A DNA stretch of 51,065 nucleotides from Sphaerochaetaceae bacterium. GTDB taxonomy: Bacteria; Spirochaetota; Spirochaetia; Sphaerochaetales; Sphaerochaetaceae. This document shows positions 1 through 8,011 of this stretch, piece after piece. The notes under the pieces are model-generated. The model searched no databases, had not been told where the DNA came from, and saw only the letters and a program-made list of their open reading frames with translations. Position numbers and translations under genes: made by a program. The stretch is taken from the NCBI GenBank assembly GCA_028700425.1, contig JAQVSP010000003.1, forward strand, positions 1-51,065, in the 5' to 3' direction. How positions within the stretch are numbered: the first letter of the stretch is position 1; each line of letters opens with the position of its first letter.

Positions 1-23
1 CCTACACGACGCTCTTCCGATCT
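1..23 (+). other. Illumina TruSeq adapter remnant (not genomic)
   Basis: The first 23 bases are identical to the 3' end of the Illumina TruSeq universal / read-1 primer sequence (it ends in GCTCTTCCGATCT). It sits exactly at the contig edge and is followed immediately by coding sequence. This is an untrimmed library adapter carried into the assembly. Bases just after it may be less reliable. Confidence 0.96.
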
Positions 24-866
24 GGCCTTGATTTTGCCGCCATCGACAGCCTGTACTTCCACGAGAGAATCGATGAGGTGCAAGCTGAGCTTGAGAAGCT
101 CAATGCCCAGGCCGGCCTATCCAATGAGGACAAGGCCAAGGTGCTCTGGAGGCTCTCCAGAAACTGCGTGGACCTGGGAGACAGGCTTGCTGACGACCAG
201 AAGAATGAGAAGTATGCTATCTACGAGAAAGGCCAGAGCCTAGCTGAAGAGTCCATCTCCTATTTTGAGACTCCCGATGCCTACATCTGGAAATGCTCCA
301 ATGTTGGTCGCTGGGGCCAGACAAAGGGCCCGCTCAACTCCCTTGCAAAGGCCAAGCCCATGTACAAGGACCTTGAGGTCGTAGTCAACAAGCTTGGCTA
401 TCTTGATTCCTCCGATGTATGGTATGTCCTTGGATCGCTGTTTGACCAGCTTCCTGGAAGCCCGATCAGCTTTGGCGACAGCAAGGCTGCTGTGAGCTAC
501 ATGAGAATGGCTGTTGAGAAGATTCCCAGCTGGGTCTACTACGGCGGAACCTACAAGTACCTGGCAACCATGCTCTATGCAAGAGACTGGAGCGCATCCA
601 AGCGCTCAGGCGAGTTTGCCAAGATGCTCAAGAGCTATGAAAAGCAGAAGACCACAATCGAGCAGTACAAGTACTATGAGGGCAAGCTTGGAGACTCCTA
701 TGTCCCCTTCTATTGCTCCACACCCCTATCGCAGATGAGCGACAGGGAGGAGGCGGTGAAGGTCCTGGAATTTGCAGTGAGCATGTATTCCAAGAGATCC
801 TTCCACACCCCAGGCGATGACGAGAGCCTAGCTGAGATCAAGAGCCTTCTGGCCAGCTGGAAGTGA
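24..866 (+). CDS. TPR-like protein, 5' truncated by contig end
   Basis: The reading frame is open from base 24, directly after the adapter, to the TGA at 864-866, giving 280 residues without a start, so the N-terminus is missing. A GTG at 78 is in frame but has no Shine-Dalgarno, and the frame upstream of it reads as normal protein (GLDFAAIDSLYFHERIDEV). The sequence is helical with TPR-like spacing: pairs of aromatic and alanine positions such as DAYIWKCSNVGRWGQ and WVYYGGTYKYLATMLYA. It resembles spirochaete tetratricopeptide proteins distantly related to the RMD1/FAM82 type, from memory only. No enzymatic motif is visible. A hairpin follows the stop, so it probably ends a transcript. Its cellular role is unknown. 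Confidence 0.7.
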   Translation, partial: GLDFAAIDSLYFHERIDEVQAELEKLNAQAGLSNEDKAKVLWRLSRNCVDLGDRLADDQKNEKYAIYEKGQSLAEESISYFETPDAYIWKCSNVGRWGQTKGPLNSLAKAKPMYKDLEVVVNKLGYLDSSDVWYVLGSLFDQLPGSPISFGDSKAAVSYMRMAVEKIPSWVYYGGTYKYLATMLYARDWSASKRSGEFAKMLKSYEKQKTTIEQYKYYEGKLGDSYVPFYCSTPLSQMSDREEAVKVLEFAVSMYSKRSFHTPGDDESLAEIKSLLASWK

Positions 867-874
867 TCTATGAA

Positions 875-896
875 AGGCGGACTGCGAGGTCCGCCT
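875..896 (+). terminator. Hairpin after the TPR gene
   Basis: An 8-bp perfect stem (AGGCGGAC / GTCCGCCT) with a 6-base loop lies 9 bases after the stop codon. The tail (TCCCTATTG) is a poor U-tract, so it is a weak intrinsic terminator or an RNA 3'-end stabiliser. Confidence 0.55.
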
Positions 897-906
897 TCCC
901 TATTGC

Positions 907-942
907 TTGGACAAAAGCCTCTAGTCTGCTATATTGGCCTCA
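907..942 (+). promoter_or_regulatory. Leaderless promoter of rnd
   Basis: The -35 is TTGGAC (907-912), then a 17-base spacer, then -10 TATATT (930-935) with an upstream TGC extended -10. The ATG at 942 begins 6 bases after the -10, exactly where transcription should start. No ribosome-binding site precedes the ATG. This also decides the start codon against the upstream in-frame ATG at 870, which lies in the preceding terminator hairpin. Confidence 0.62.
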
Positions 943-1811
943 TGCAATTTGAATACATCACAACGGATTCTCTTCTTCAGAAGAAGCTTGAGGACTATAG
1001 CAGAAGAAAGGTCAGCACCATTGCCATGGATTTTGAGGAGGAATCGAACCTCCATGTCTTTGGCGAGCATTTGTGCATAATACAGGTCTATGATGGATCT
1101 GGGTATGCGATAATCGATGCCTTGCAGCTTAGCAAGCAGGCCCTGGACAGCTTTCTTTCCTCACCTATAGAGAAGATCATGTTTGATTGCGGCTCTGACT
1201 GCTCGCTATGCCGCAAGACCCTTGGCATACAGGTGCAGAATGTCTATGACGTGCGCCTTGATGCCTTGGCCCTAGGCTTCACAGGAAACCTAACCTCTGT
1301 TGAGAGAGAGGTCCTTGGCATCGACACAGAGGATCCATCGCTGAAAAAGAGATACCAGAAGGCCAACTGGATGAAGCGCCCTATAGCCCAGGCTCAGCTG
1401 GAGTATGCCCTTGGGGATGTAGAGCATCTATTCGACTTGAAGGAAAAGCTTGGCGAGAGGGTTCTCGCCCTTGATTCCCAAGTTCAGAAAGACCTGAGAA
1501 AGGACCAGGCCAGCTGTGCCCTGCAGAAGAACCCAGAGAGGCCGGGCTGGGAGAAGATCTGCAACTACAAGCTTCTTCGCAAGGACCAGAGGATTATGAT
1601 CAAGCATCTTTTCCTGGCTCGACAGGATATCGCCATGAAGAGAAACGTTCCTGCCTCCTGGGTGCTGGAGAAGGGCCTCATTGTCCAGATGGCTTGCTCC
1701 ATGGCCCTCAGCGAGCAGGTTCCCGCCAATCTCAAGAGCCACTTTCAGAATGCCATCGACAATGCCAGAGAGGAATTGTCAGGACCTGCATCAGCCCACA
1801 AGCCCAGTTAA
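942..1811 (+). CDS. rnd: Ribonuclease D-like 3'-5' exonuclease with HRDC domain
   Basis: A 289-residue protein of the DEDDy exonuclease family, which trims 3' ends of tRNA precursors and other structured RNAs. Visible motifs: Exo I around residues 28-32 (AMDFE, Asp30 and Glu32), Exo II in KIMFDCGSDCSLC near 82-95, and Exo III YALGDVEHL near 154-162 with the Tyr-x3-Asp pair. The C-terminal third (DQRIMIKHLFLARQDIAMKRNVPASWVLE) fits an HRDC nucleic-acid-binding domain. It is shorter than E. coli RNase D (about 375 residues), consistent with one HRDC domain. The upstream start at 870 is rejected because it falls inside the terminator hairpin and before the promoter. Transcript appears leaderless. 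Confidence 0.85.
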   Translation: MQFEYITTDSLLQKKLEDYSRRKVSTIAMDFEEESNLHVFGEHLCIIQVYDGSGYAIIDALQLSKQALDSFLSSPIEKIMFDCGSDCSLCRKTLGIQVQNVYDVRLDALALGFTGNLTSVEREVLGIDTEDPSLKKRYQKANWMKRPIAQAQLEYALGDVEHLFDLKEKLGERVLALDSQVQKDLRKDQASCALQKNPERPGWEKICNYKLLRKDQRIMIKHLFLARQDIAMKRNVPASWVLEKGLIVQMACSMALSEQVPANLKSHFQNAIDNAREELSGPASAHKPS

Positions 1812-1874
1812 CATGATGAGAATTATCAGGTAACTTCTTATAGCATCAAGCAATCCATTACAAGGAGAAAGAAA

Positions 1875-2522
1875 ATGAAAAAGACAATCGCAATCTTAGC
1901 GCTCATTGCCTTGCTCATTGTCCCAGCCTTTGCAAGGACAAGACAGCGAGACAACATCCTAAGTCTCACAGCAGGCCCGGAATGGCAGATGACCACCACG
2001 ACAGACGATCAAGGCAACACCGTCATCAAGGATGTCAAAAGGTTCGGCATAGGCGTCGACGCCTTTGGCGCCTTCTACTTCACAGCCAAGCTTCCCGTAG
2101 CTCTCACAGCAGCTGTCAACTTCAGCTTCCCTGTCAAGTACACCACCAGCAGCGGCGAGCAGGACATCTCCGACAACCCGACAATCGCCACCTTCAAGGC
2201 TGGAGCTCTCTATGCTTATGATGCAAGCAGGGACATCACACTCTATGCAGGACTGGACCTGGGCTTTTCCGTGCAGAAGTGGACAGCCGAGATCCCTGGA
2301 GTGACAACGAAGACAACTATAACAAAGCTTTCTCTTGGCCTTAATGCCAAGAGCGAATACCACCTTGAGAACAATCTCAGCCTTATTGCAGGCATGGTCT
2401 TCACCCTGCCGCTCAGCTACACAACTAGAGTCTCTGTGGGCAACGCCAGCGCAACTACAGATGCTTACAAGATCAAGGGCTTTGAGATAACAGTTCCAAT
2501 GGGAGCATCAATCGCCTACTAG
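1875..2522 (+). CDS. Small beta-barrel-like outer-membrane protein
   Basis: A 215-residue secreted protein. Residues 1-20 form a clear signal peptide (KK, then a hydrophobic run ending PAFA). The rest alternates polar and hydrophobic residues in short strands rich in Thr, Tyr and Gly (LSLTAGPEWQMTTTT, ALYAYDASRDITLYAGLDLGFS, LSLIAGMVFTLPLSYTTRVSV) and ends in an aromatic residue (IAY), as 8-strand outer-membrane barrels do. The start ATG at 1875 has a strong AAGGAG 8 bases upstream. A perfect 10-bp terminator follows, so it is monocistronic or last in its transcript. The family is not identified; an OmpA/OmpW-like porin is a guess from architecture. Confidence 0.7.
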   Translation: MKKTIAILALIALLIVPAFARTRQRDNILSLTAGPEWQMTTTTDDQGNTVIKDVKRFGIGVDAFGAFYFTAKLPVALTAAVNFSFPVKYTTSSGEQDISDNPTIATFKAGALYAYDASRDITLYAGLDLGFSVQKWTAEIPGVTTKTTITKLSLGLNAKSEYHLENNLSLIAGMVFTLPLSYTTRVSVGNASATTDAYKIKGFEITVPMGASIAY

Positions 2523-2538
2523 GGATTCTCAATCATCC

Positions 2539-2570
2539 AGAAGCGCTGAGGCCAGCGCTTCTTTCTTTTT
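2539..2570 (+). terminator. Intrinsic terminator after the barrel protein
   Basis: A perfect 10-bp stem (AGAAGCGCTG / CAGCGCTTCT) with a 4-base loop is followed by TTCTTTTT. It lies between two convergent genes and ends the plus-strand transcript just before the mntP stop codon. Confidence 0.9.
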
Positions 2571-2572
2571 CT

Positions 2573-3169
2573 CTAGCCAAGCAGATGCTCTAAAAGCATC
2601 TTGATTCCCAGGGCCATCAGGACTCCGCCTCCCAGGTAAGCTGAAGTGCTCTTCAGCCTGGAGCCAAAGACCTTGCCCAGCAAGGTTCCTAGGTAGGAGA
2701 TGGCAAAGGTCGTGCTTCCGATGACTGCTATGGAAAGCCATATGTCAACCTCCAGGAATGAAAAGGTCACCCCTACTGCAAAGGCATCGATGCTTGTGGC
2801 AATTCCCAGGACCATAAGCTCAAGAAGACGCTTGGGGCTGAAGAAGCCTGGCCCCTCAGTCTCGCAGGCCTGGCAGCCATCGTCCTTCTTTCTTGAGTCC
2901 CTTATGGCATCCATGATCATCTTGGCGCCTATGCCTACAAGTATGATGCAGGCTATCCAAGGTCCAAGAGAGGAGACAAGACCGCTGAAGGCCGAGCCAA
3001 GAAGCCAGCCAAGAAGGGGCATGAGGGCCTGGAAGAAGCCAAAGGTGAAGGCGATCACCAGGCCATGGAGAAGTGAATGCCTCTTCTCTGAAAGGCCCTT
3101 GCATAGGGCTATTGCAAAAGCATCCATGCTAAGAGATATTCCAATAAGGATCAGATCGATAATTGACAT
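2573..3169 (-). CDS. mntP: Manganese efflux pump MntP
   Basis: A 198-residue inner-membrane protein of the MntP (DUF204) family, exporting Mn2+. It has six predicted membrane segments in two repeats. Each repeat carries the family Asp motif: SMDAFAIALCKG near residues 12-23 and ATSIDAFAVGVTF near 122-135. The length matches the family (about 190). The chosen ATG at 3169 is the second of two in-frame ATGs; the first (3178) lies inside the apparent -10 element CATCAT, and the family N-terminus (MSIIDLILIGISLSMDA) also fits. In E. coli mntP is under a yybP-ykoY riboswitch and MntR, but here the transcript seems leaderless, leaving no space for a riboswitch. Divergent from clcF with a shared -35. 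Confidence 0.92.
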   Translation of the reverse strand: MSIIDLILIGISLSMDAFAIALCKGLSEKRHSLLHGLVIAFTFGFFQALMPLLGWLLGSAFSGLVSSLGPWIACIILVGIGAKMIMDAIRDSRKKDDGCQACETEGPGFFSPKRLLELMVLGIATSIDAFAVGVTFSFLEVDIWLSIAVIGSTTFAISYLGTLLGKVFGSRLKSTSAYLGGGVLMALGIKMLLEHLLG

Positions 3170-3206
3170 GGGAGCCATGATGCAGGCTTTGAACCCCTAT
3201 TGTCAA
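3169..3206 (-). promoter_or_regulatory. Leaderless promoter of mntP
   Basis: On the minus strand: TTGACA (3206-3201), 18-base spacer, CATCAT (3182-3177), 7 bases, then ATG (3169-3167). The -35 is consensus. The same bases read on the plus strand (TTGTCA, 3200-3205) serve the divergent clcF promoter, so both promoters share one -35 box. Confidence 0.55.
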
Positions 3207-3238
3207 GAACCTGTTTAAAAACGATAATCAAAAGGCAA
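3200..3238 (+). promoter_or_regulatory. Near-leaderless promoter of clcF
   Basis: TTGTCA (3200-3205), 17-base spacer, GATAAT (3223-3228), then 9 bases to the ATG at 3238. The predicted 5' leader is only about 3 bases and no Shine-Dalgarno is convincing. This rules out a fluoride (crcB-type) riboswitch directly upstream. Confidence 0.6.
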
Positions 3239-4473
3239 TGAAAAACATCAGATGGATAATTCGCGCCCTGGTTTTGGGCTGTCTGGTTGGCCTTACAAGC
3301 TATTTTCTTTCCTGGTCTATTGCCAAGGCCTCTGAGCTGCGCCAGTCCCAGCAATGGCTTGTCTGGCTTCTGCCTGTATCCTGCATCCTTATAAGCCTTG
3401 CCTATGAGAAGATTGGAGCCAGGCTTCGGGAGTTCTCCAACAACGCAATGGATCTTATCAATGAAAGGCTAATTGCCAAGACCAACCCTACCTCTGTGGC
3501 TTCGGAGAAAGGCTGGGACACTGATCAGCTCGGCGTTCCTGTAAAGCTTGCCCCGCTAGTGCTTGCCACAACCTTCCTAAGCCATCTCACCGGCGCCTCT
3601 ATCGGCAAGGAAGGAGCAGGAGTCCAGATCGGAATTGCTGTGTCGGCAATCATCTACGCCCTGGAGAGAAGGATGAGGAAAAACATCATCCTTGACACAG
3701 ACATCGAGATCTATCTCATAACTGGAGCAGGAGCTGCCTTTGGCTCGCTCTTCAACGCTCCAATAGCTGGAACCCTGTTTGGCCTGCAGTTTGCTGGTCC
3801 TAAGTACAACAGGCTTGATGCTCTGCTGCCCTGCCTTGTCTCAAGCTTTGCTGCAAGCCTTGTATCTAGGTCCCTGGGAATTGAGAGGCCCTTCATAGCA
3901 GGCATCGAGGCTATCAGCTTCAGCCTTTCCAACATCCTCTGGACTATCGCCTTTGGCGTTGTGCTTGGCCTGTGCTCCTCTGCTTTTCTATGGCTGTCGA
4001 AGACCTTGAAGCATCTTTGGGGATCGCTGAGAATCAAGGATGTCTATAGAAAGCTCCTTGGATCGCTGGCTGTTCTTGGGCTTTACTGCCTTGTAAGCCT
4101 CTCTTGGGGCTCAAATCCCTATGCTGGGCTTTCGGCTGTCTTGATCAACGAAGGGCCCTGGTATGGCGCGCTTATCAAGCTTGCCCTGACCAGCCTGTGC
4201 CTGGCCTGTGGCTTTACAGGAGGAGAGGTTGTCCCCTCCCTTGTCATTGGATCCAGCCTTCTCAGGGCCTTTGCCTTTACTGGCATCCCTCTTCCTGTTC
4301 TCAGCTGCCTAGGAGCCCTAGGCTTTCTCAGCGGAGCGACAGGCCTTCCTGTAGTCTGCTTTGCCCTTGGCCTTGAGGTTTTCGGAACCCAGAACGCAGG
4401 GCTATGCTTTCTTTGCTGTGCGGTGTCCTGCCTATGCAAGGCAAAGGGAAGCATCTACGAAAACCAGATCTAG
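3238..4473 (+). CDS. CLC-F type fluoride/proton antiporter
   Basis: A 411-residue CLC-superfamily transporter. It fits the fluoride-exporting CLC-F (EriC-F) branch better than chloride ClcA. The selectivity loop normally GSGIP reads SNNAMDL (about residues 67-73), like the GNNLILD of CLC-F. The block VPVKLAPLVLATTFLSHL then leads to GKEGAGVQIG with the gating glutamate at residue 125, and the C-terminal loop is GFTGGEVVPSLVIG, close to the CLC-F form GFKGGEVTPLFFIG. These family comparisons are from memory. About ten membrane segments are visible. Role: F-/H+ antiport protecting the cytoplasm from fluoride. Translation starts at ATG 3238 with essentially no leader. Confidence 0.8.
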   Translation: MKNIRWIIRALVLGCLVGLTSYFLSWSIAKASELRQSQQWLVWLLPVSCILISLAYEKIGARLREFSNNAMDLINERLIAKTNPTSVASEKGWDTDQLGVPVKLAPLVLATTFLSHLTGASIGKEGAGVQIGIAVSAIIYALERRMRKNIILDTDIEIYLITGAGAAFGSLFNAPIAGTLFGLQFAGPKYNRLDALLPCLVSSFAASLVSRSLGIERPFIAGIEAISFSLSNILWTIAFGVVLGLCSSAFLWLSKTLKHLWGSLRIKDVYRKLLGSLAVLGLYCLVSLSWGSNPYAGLSAVLINEGPWYGALIKLALTSLCLACGFTGGEVVPSLVIGSSLLRAFAFTGIPLPVLSCLGALGFLSGATGLPVVCFALGLEVFGTQNAGLCFLCCAVSCLCKAKGSIYENQI

Positions 4474-4481
4474 CCTAGGGC

Positions 4482-4510
4482 TGTTAAAAAGACATTCTTT
4501 CTGATACAAT
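4482..4510 (+). promoter_or_regulatory. Promoter of fusA
   Basis: A TGTTAA box (4482-4487), 17-base spacer, and TACAAT (4505-4510) with an upstream TGA extended -10. The expected transcription start is about 4517, so the leader before the ATG at 4529 is at most about 12 bases and contains no Shine-Dalgarno. Alternative in-frame TTG (4517) or GTG (4520) starts would make the mRNA leaderless. Confidence 0.45.
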
Positions 4511-4528
4511 TGCCCTTTGGTGAATAAT

Positions 4529-6556
4529 ATGAACGCAGAAAAGACCCGAAACATTGGAATAATTGCCCATGTTGATGCTGGCAAGACAACAACGACAGAG
4601 AGAATGCTCTTCTATTCTGGTGAGAACCATAGCATTGGAGAGGTGGATGATGGATCAGCCACCATGGACTTCATGGAGCAGGAGCAGGACAGAGGGATAA
4701 CCATATCCTCTGCAGCCACAACAATATACTGGAAAGATCATCAGGTTAACATTATCGACACTCCGGGCCACGTGGATTTCACGGCCGAGGTGGAGCGAGC
4801 CTTGAGGGTCCTTGATGGAGCCGTAGGCATATTCTGTGCAGTCAGCGGCGTAGAGCCGCAGAGCGAGACTGTCTGGAGACAGTCCAACCACTACAATGTG
4901 CCGCGCATTGCCTTCATCAACAAGATGGACCGCATGGGCGCTGACTTCTACAACGTCATGGAGGACATACATCACAAGCTTGGCGAGAGCTGTCTTGCCC
5001 TCAGCCTGCCGGTAGGAAGCGAAAGCTCCTTCTCTGGGATAATCGACCTTCTTGAGATGAAGATGATCGTCTACGACCAGAGCAGCAAGGGCCTGTCCTT
5101 CAGCATTGAGGACATACCTGAGGACCTTGTCGACAAGGCCCAGGAATACCATGAGAAGATCATTGACGCCGTTGCTTCCATAGATGACAGGATAATGGAC
5201 CTCTACTTCAATGGAGACGAGATACCTCATCAGATGATTGTCGATGCCCTGCGGAAGGGAACCATCAACAGGGCTTTTTTGCCAGTATGCGTAGGCTCAT
5301 CGCTGAAGAACATCGGAGTGCAGAACCTGATGGACTGGATAGTCGCCCTTCTGCCCTCTCCTTCTGATGTGCCGCCTATCAAGGGCATCAGCGTCAGAAA
5401 GGGCGAGGAGGTCAATGTCAAGCATGACAAGAACGCACCTCTTCTTGCCCTTATATTCAAGATCAGCTTCGATCCGCAGGCCGGCCCGCTATGCTTTGTA
5501 AGAGTCTACAGCGGAGTGCTTCGCAAGAGCTCCACGGTCTACAACATCGGAAAGAAGAAGCGCGAGAGGGTCAATAGGATCCTGCGCATGCATGCTGACA
5601 AGACTGATGACCTTACCGAGCTTGAGGCTGGAGACATTGGAGTCGTTGTAGGCTTCAAGGACATACAGACGGGAGACACCATCGGCACAGAGGGCTACCA
5701 GGTCCTGCTTGAGAAGATGGACTTTCCAGATCCTGTCATCTCCATCGCCATCGAGCCAGAGAGCACCAGCGACCAGGGAAAGCTGGCCGAGGCGCTCAGG
5801 ATGCTCTCTATAGAGGATCCGACCTTCACTGTCAAGGAGAATGAGGAGACAGGACAAGTGGTCATCAGCGGCATGGGAGAGCTTCATCTTGATGTGCTCT
5901 ACACAAGGATCACCAAGGAGATGAAGATAAGCTGCCAGAAAGGCAATCCCCAGGTCTCCTACAGAGAGTCCATCACCTCTGCAGCCACTGTCACACAGGA
6001 GTTCAAGAAGGTCATCGCCAACAAGGAGAACTGGGCCAAGATCACTCTCACGGTCAGGCCAGCAGGAGAGAAAGGCGGAGTGCATTATATCTGCAGCGCC
6101 AAGAACAGGGATGTTCCCCCTGAAATGTTCCAGGCTGTGGAAAGAGGAGTCAAGTCCTCATTTCAGAGCGGCATAAAGCTAGGCTATGAGGTCTGCGACC
6201 TAGTCGCTGAGCTTGTTGACATACAGTACAGCGAGCTTACAGCCAGCGAGTTCGCCTATGAGGCCTGCGGAGCCCAGGCCTTTGATGCTGCCTGCAATCA
6301 GGCCCAGCCAGTTCTCATGGAGCCGATCATGGACCTGGTCATAACCACGCCAAGCCAGTATATGGGAGAGGTCATGTCCACATTGTCGATGAGAGGCGGA
6401 ATCGTCTCAAGGATGGAGTCAAAGACATCTGCCGACCAGATATTTGCGCAGGCGCCGCTTGCTCAGCTTTTCGGCTATTCCACAGCACTTAGAGGAGTTA
6501 CACAGGGCAGAGGCTCCTTCGTGATGCAATTCGACCACTTTGCCCCCAAGAGGTGA
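4529..6556 (+). CDS. fusA: Elongation factor G (paralogue 1)
   Basis: A 675-residue translational GTPase that moves tRNA and mRNA through the ribosome or helps recycle ribosomes. G1 is AHVDAGKTT at residues 13-21, the switch region [11 protein letters not shown] is intact, G3 is DTPGHVDF with the catalytic His at about 81, and G4 is NKMD at about 131. Domain IV/V signatures ([23 protein letters not shown]) are present. The [19 protein letters not shown] start resembles canonical EF-G and mitochondrial EF-G2. Spirochaetes carry two EF-Gs, one for translocation and one for recycling in Borrelia; sequence alone does not settle which this is. ATG 4529 is the first ATG, but TTG 4517 or GTG 4520 are possible leaderless starts. 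An acetyltransferase gene follows with essentially no gap. Confidence 0.93.
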   Translation: MNAEKTRNIGIIAHVDAGKTTTTERMLFYSGENHSIGEVDDGSATMDFMEQEQDRGITISSAATTIYWKDHQVNIIDTPGHVDFTAEVERALRVLDGAVGIFCAVSGVEPQSETVWRQSNHYNVPRIAFINKMDRMGADFYNVMEDIHHKLGESCLALSLPVGSESSFSGIIDLLEMKMIVYDQSSKGLSFSIEDIPEDLVDKAQEYHEKIIDAVASIDDRIMDLYFNGDEIPHQMIVDALRKGTINRAFLPVCVGSSLKNIGVQNLMDWIVALLPSPSDVPPIKGISVRKGEEVNVKHDKNAPLLALIFKISFDPQAGPLCFVRVYSGVLRKSSTVYNIGKKKRERVNRILRMHADKTDDLTELEAGDIGVVVGFKDIQTGDTIGTEGYQVLLEKMDFPDPVISIAIEPESTSDQGKLAEALRMLSIEDPTFTVKENEETGQVVISGMGELHLDVLYTRITKEMKISCQKGNPQVSYRESITSAATVTQEFKKVIANKENWAKITLTVRPAGEKGGVHYICSAKNRDVPPEMFQAVERGVKSSFQSGIKLGYEVCDLVAELVDIQYSELTASEFAYEACGAQAFDAACNQAQPVLMEPIMDLVITTPSQYMGEVMSTLSMRGGIVSRMESKTSADQIFAQAPLAQLFGYSTALRGVTQGRGSFVMQFDHFAPKR

Positions 6557-6558
6557 CC

Positions 6559-7038
6559 ATGGCAGACATGCTAGTCAAGCTATATGAGCTTCCTGATTCA
6601 GGCGAGCTCTGCAAGGCCCTTGAGAGCAAGGGCATAAGGATTGTACGCGCTCTCGCCCCTGACAGGCTTGCCATTGTCGACTGGGTGAAGAAGCACTCAG
6701 GGCCCTTTGCAGCCGGCGAGGCTGAGGCCTGCTTCTCCTCCAGGAGGCCGACCATCTATGTTGCGGTAAAGGATTCAGCAATCCTCGGCTATGCCTGCTA
6801 CGAGGCTACAGCCCCAGACTTCTTCGGCCCTACAAGGGTTCTGGATGAGTATCAGGGCCAAGGAATCGGCAAGGCCCTTCTTATCAAGAGCCTTGAAGGC
6901 CTTAGGGAGCTTGGCTATGCCTATGCAGTCATAGGCTCAGTCGGACCGGTTGAGTTCTATGCAAAGTGCTGCAATGCAATCATCATCCCCGATTCCAAGC
7001 CTGGAATCTACAAGGACTTTCTGAAGATCAGGTTCTAG
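6559..7038 (+). CDS. GNAT-family N-acetyltransferase
   Basis: A 159-residue protein with the GNAT acetyl-CoA fold: VAVKDSAILGYACYE (strands 3-4), then DEYQGQGIGKALLIKSL, the Q/RxxGxG/A pyrophosphate-binding motif, followed by GYAYAVIGSVGPVEFYAKCC in the C-terminal region. The substrate is unknown. Start options are GTG 6553 (GTGA overlap with the fusA stop), ATG 6559 or ATG 6568; ATG 6559 has AGAGGTG just upstream. Co-transcribed with fusA by position, which might suggest ribosomal protein or factor acetylation, but that is only inference. Its stop overlaps the stop of the convergent gene in the palindrome CTAG (7035-7038). Confidence 0.8.
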   Translation: MADMLVKLYELPDSGELCKALESKGIRIVRALAPDRLAIVDWVKKHSGPFAAGEAEACFSSRRPTIYVAVKDSAILGYACYEATAPDFFGPTRVLDEYQGQGIGKALLIKSLEGLRELGYAYAVIGSVGPVEFYAKCCNAIIIPDSKPGIYKDFLKIRF

Positions 7039-7760
7039 TACCCATAGACCTTGCTTAGGATCTCTGCATACTCCTGGTCAAGCTCATCGATTCTTGCCCA
7101 GTACTCCTGCATTGCCTGGTCGCACTTGAGAAGGTACTCATTGTAGATTGCAAGCTCCTCCTCTGTCAGCACCGGCTCCTCTTCCTCATACTCCTCATCC
7201 CAGCTCCAGTCATCCCCGCCAAGATCTCCAAGGCTGTCCAGCCAGGATGAGAAATCCCCTGAAGCCTGAGGAATTGTGAAGTCGTGTCCGCTTTCAGCTT
7301 CCAGCCTGAGGACCTTCATGAAGGCATAGGTGCCGTCCTCCAGTGAGCCGATGTAGCAGATCCTCCCTGACAGGCTCAAGACCCTAGTGGAGCTTTCCTG
7401 CTGGGCATACTGGTCATAATCGTAAAGCTGGCCTTCATGCTCCATGGATCCAGAGGATTCATAAGCAAGGCTTGCAAGAATGTTCTCCTGTCCCTCTGAA
7501 GGCATGTCTCCCATGTAGACTGAGGAGCCTTCGCTTATCAGATAAAGGCCGATTCCGTCATAGACCATCCTCATGGGCTCTCCCATTCCATAGTCGATGA
7601 TGGTGTCGAACATATTTCCATCTACATGCATTATGCATGCGATGCCTTCGACCTCGAACTCCAGCACATAGCTGGACATAGGGTCCAGCTGAACAAACGG
7701 CCCTGCAAAGGCGGCGGCGACTGCAATAAGAAAGACAAGAGCAATGGCAAGCTTCTTCAT
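7035..7760 (-). CDS. Secreted acidic protein of unknown function
   Basis: A 241-residue protein not recognised as a known family. The start at 7760 is chosen because it gives a textbook signal peptide (MKKLAIALVFLIAVAAAFA) and has AAGGAG 7 bases upstream; an in-frame ATG at 7778 also has AAGGAG. The mature part (FVQLDPMSSYVLEFEVEGIACIMHVDG...) looks beta-rich and might be LolA-like or a periplasmic sensor. A strongly acidic stretch (DDWSWDEEYEEEEP, about residues 190-203) precedes a helical tail. There are no cysteines for lipidation at the signal-peptide end. It is last in a minus-strand run after DUF2975 and XRE genes, with an inverted repeat in the gap. Confidence 0.7.
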   Translation of the reverse strand: MKKLAIALVFLIAVAAAFAGPFVQLDPMSSYVLEFEVEGIACIMHVDGNMFDTIIDYGMGEPMRMVYDGIGLYLISEGSSVYMGDMPSEGQENILASLAYESSGSMEHEGQLYDYDQYAQQESSTRVLSLSGRICYIGSLEDGTYAFMKVLRLEAESGHDFTIPQASGDFSSWLDSLGDLGGDDWSWDEEYEEEEPVLTEEELAIYNEYLLKCDQAMQEYWARIDELDQEYAEILSKVYGY

Positions 7761-7792
7761 AATGATTCTCCTTGCCATGTAAACTCCTTGAC

Positions 7793-7808
7793 ATGTAGAT
7801 AATTACAT
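7793..7808 (-). promoter_or_regulatory. Inverted repeat, candidate operator
   Basis: ATGTA-N6-TACAT lies between the XRE regulator stop and the secreted-protein gene. Its size and position fit a dimeric HTH-regulator operator, and the adjacent regulator is the obvious candidate. No binding data; the palindrome is short. Confidence 0.35.
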
Positions 7809-8011
7809 CAGCCTTCCTGATATTCGAGAATATCGCCTGGCTGGCAATCCAGGGTCTTGCATATGGCATCCAGCGTGGAGAAGCGTATTGCACTGATCTT
7901 GCCTGTCTTTATCTTGGACATATTGACGTTGGCAATGCCTACCCTATCGCTGAGCTCATTGAGGCTTATCTTGCGGTCTGCCATTACACGATCAAGCCTA
8001 AGGATTATCAT
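7808..8011 (-). CDS. XRE-family HTH regulator, YozG-like
   Basis: A 67-residue protein that is almost entirely one Cro/C1 helix-turn-helix domain: MADRKISLNELSDRVGIANVNMSKIKTGKISAIRFSTLDAICKTLDCQPGDILEY. This matches the small YozG-type regulators that are usually encoded beside DUF2975 membrane proteins. The start ATG overlaps the upstream DUF2975 stop by 4 bases (ATGA), so the two are translationally coupled. Probably regulates its own operon or the downstream secreted-protein gene; the inverted repeat at 7793-7808 is a candidate site. Confidence 0.88.
   Translation of the reverse strand: MIILRLDRVMADRKISLNELSDRVGIANVNMSKIKTGKISAIRFSTLDAICKTLDCQPGDILEYQEG

Noticed and set aside
870-941. 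Longer RNase D start at 870
   Set aside because: The extra 24 codons cover a terminator hairpin and the promoter; the family N-terminus begins at ATG 942.
3178-3240. Fluoride riboswitch before the CLC-F gene
   Set aside because: The intergenic DNA is filled by two overlapping promoters and the predicted leader is about 3 bases. I could not find a crcB-type fold.
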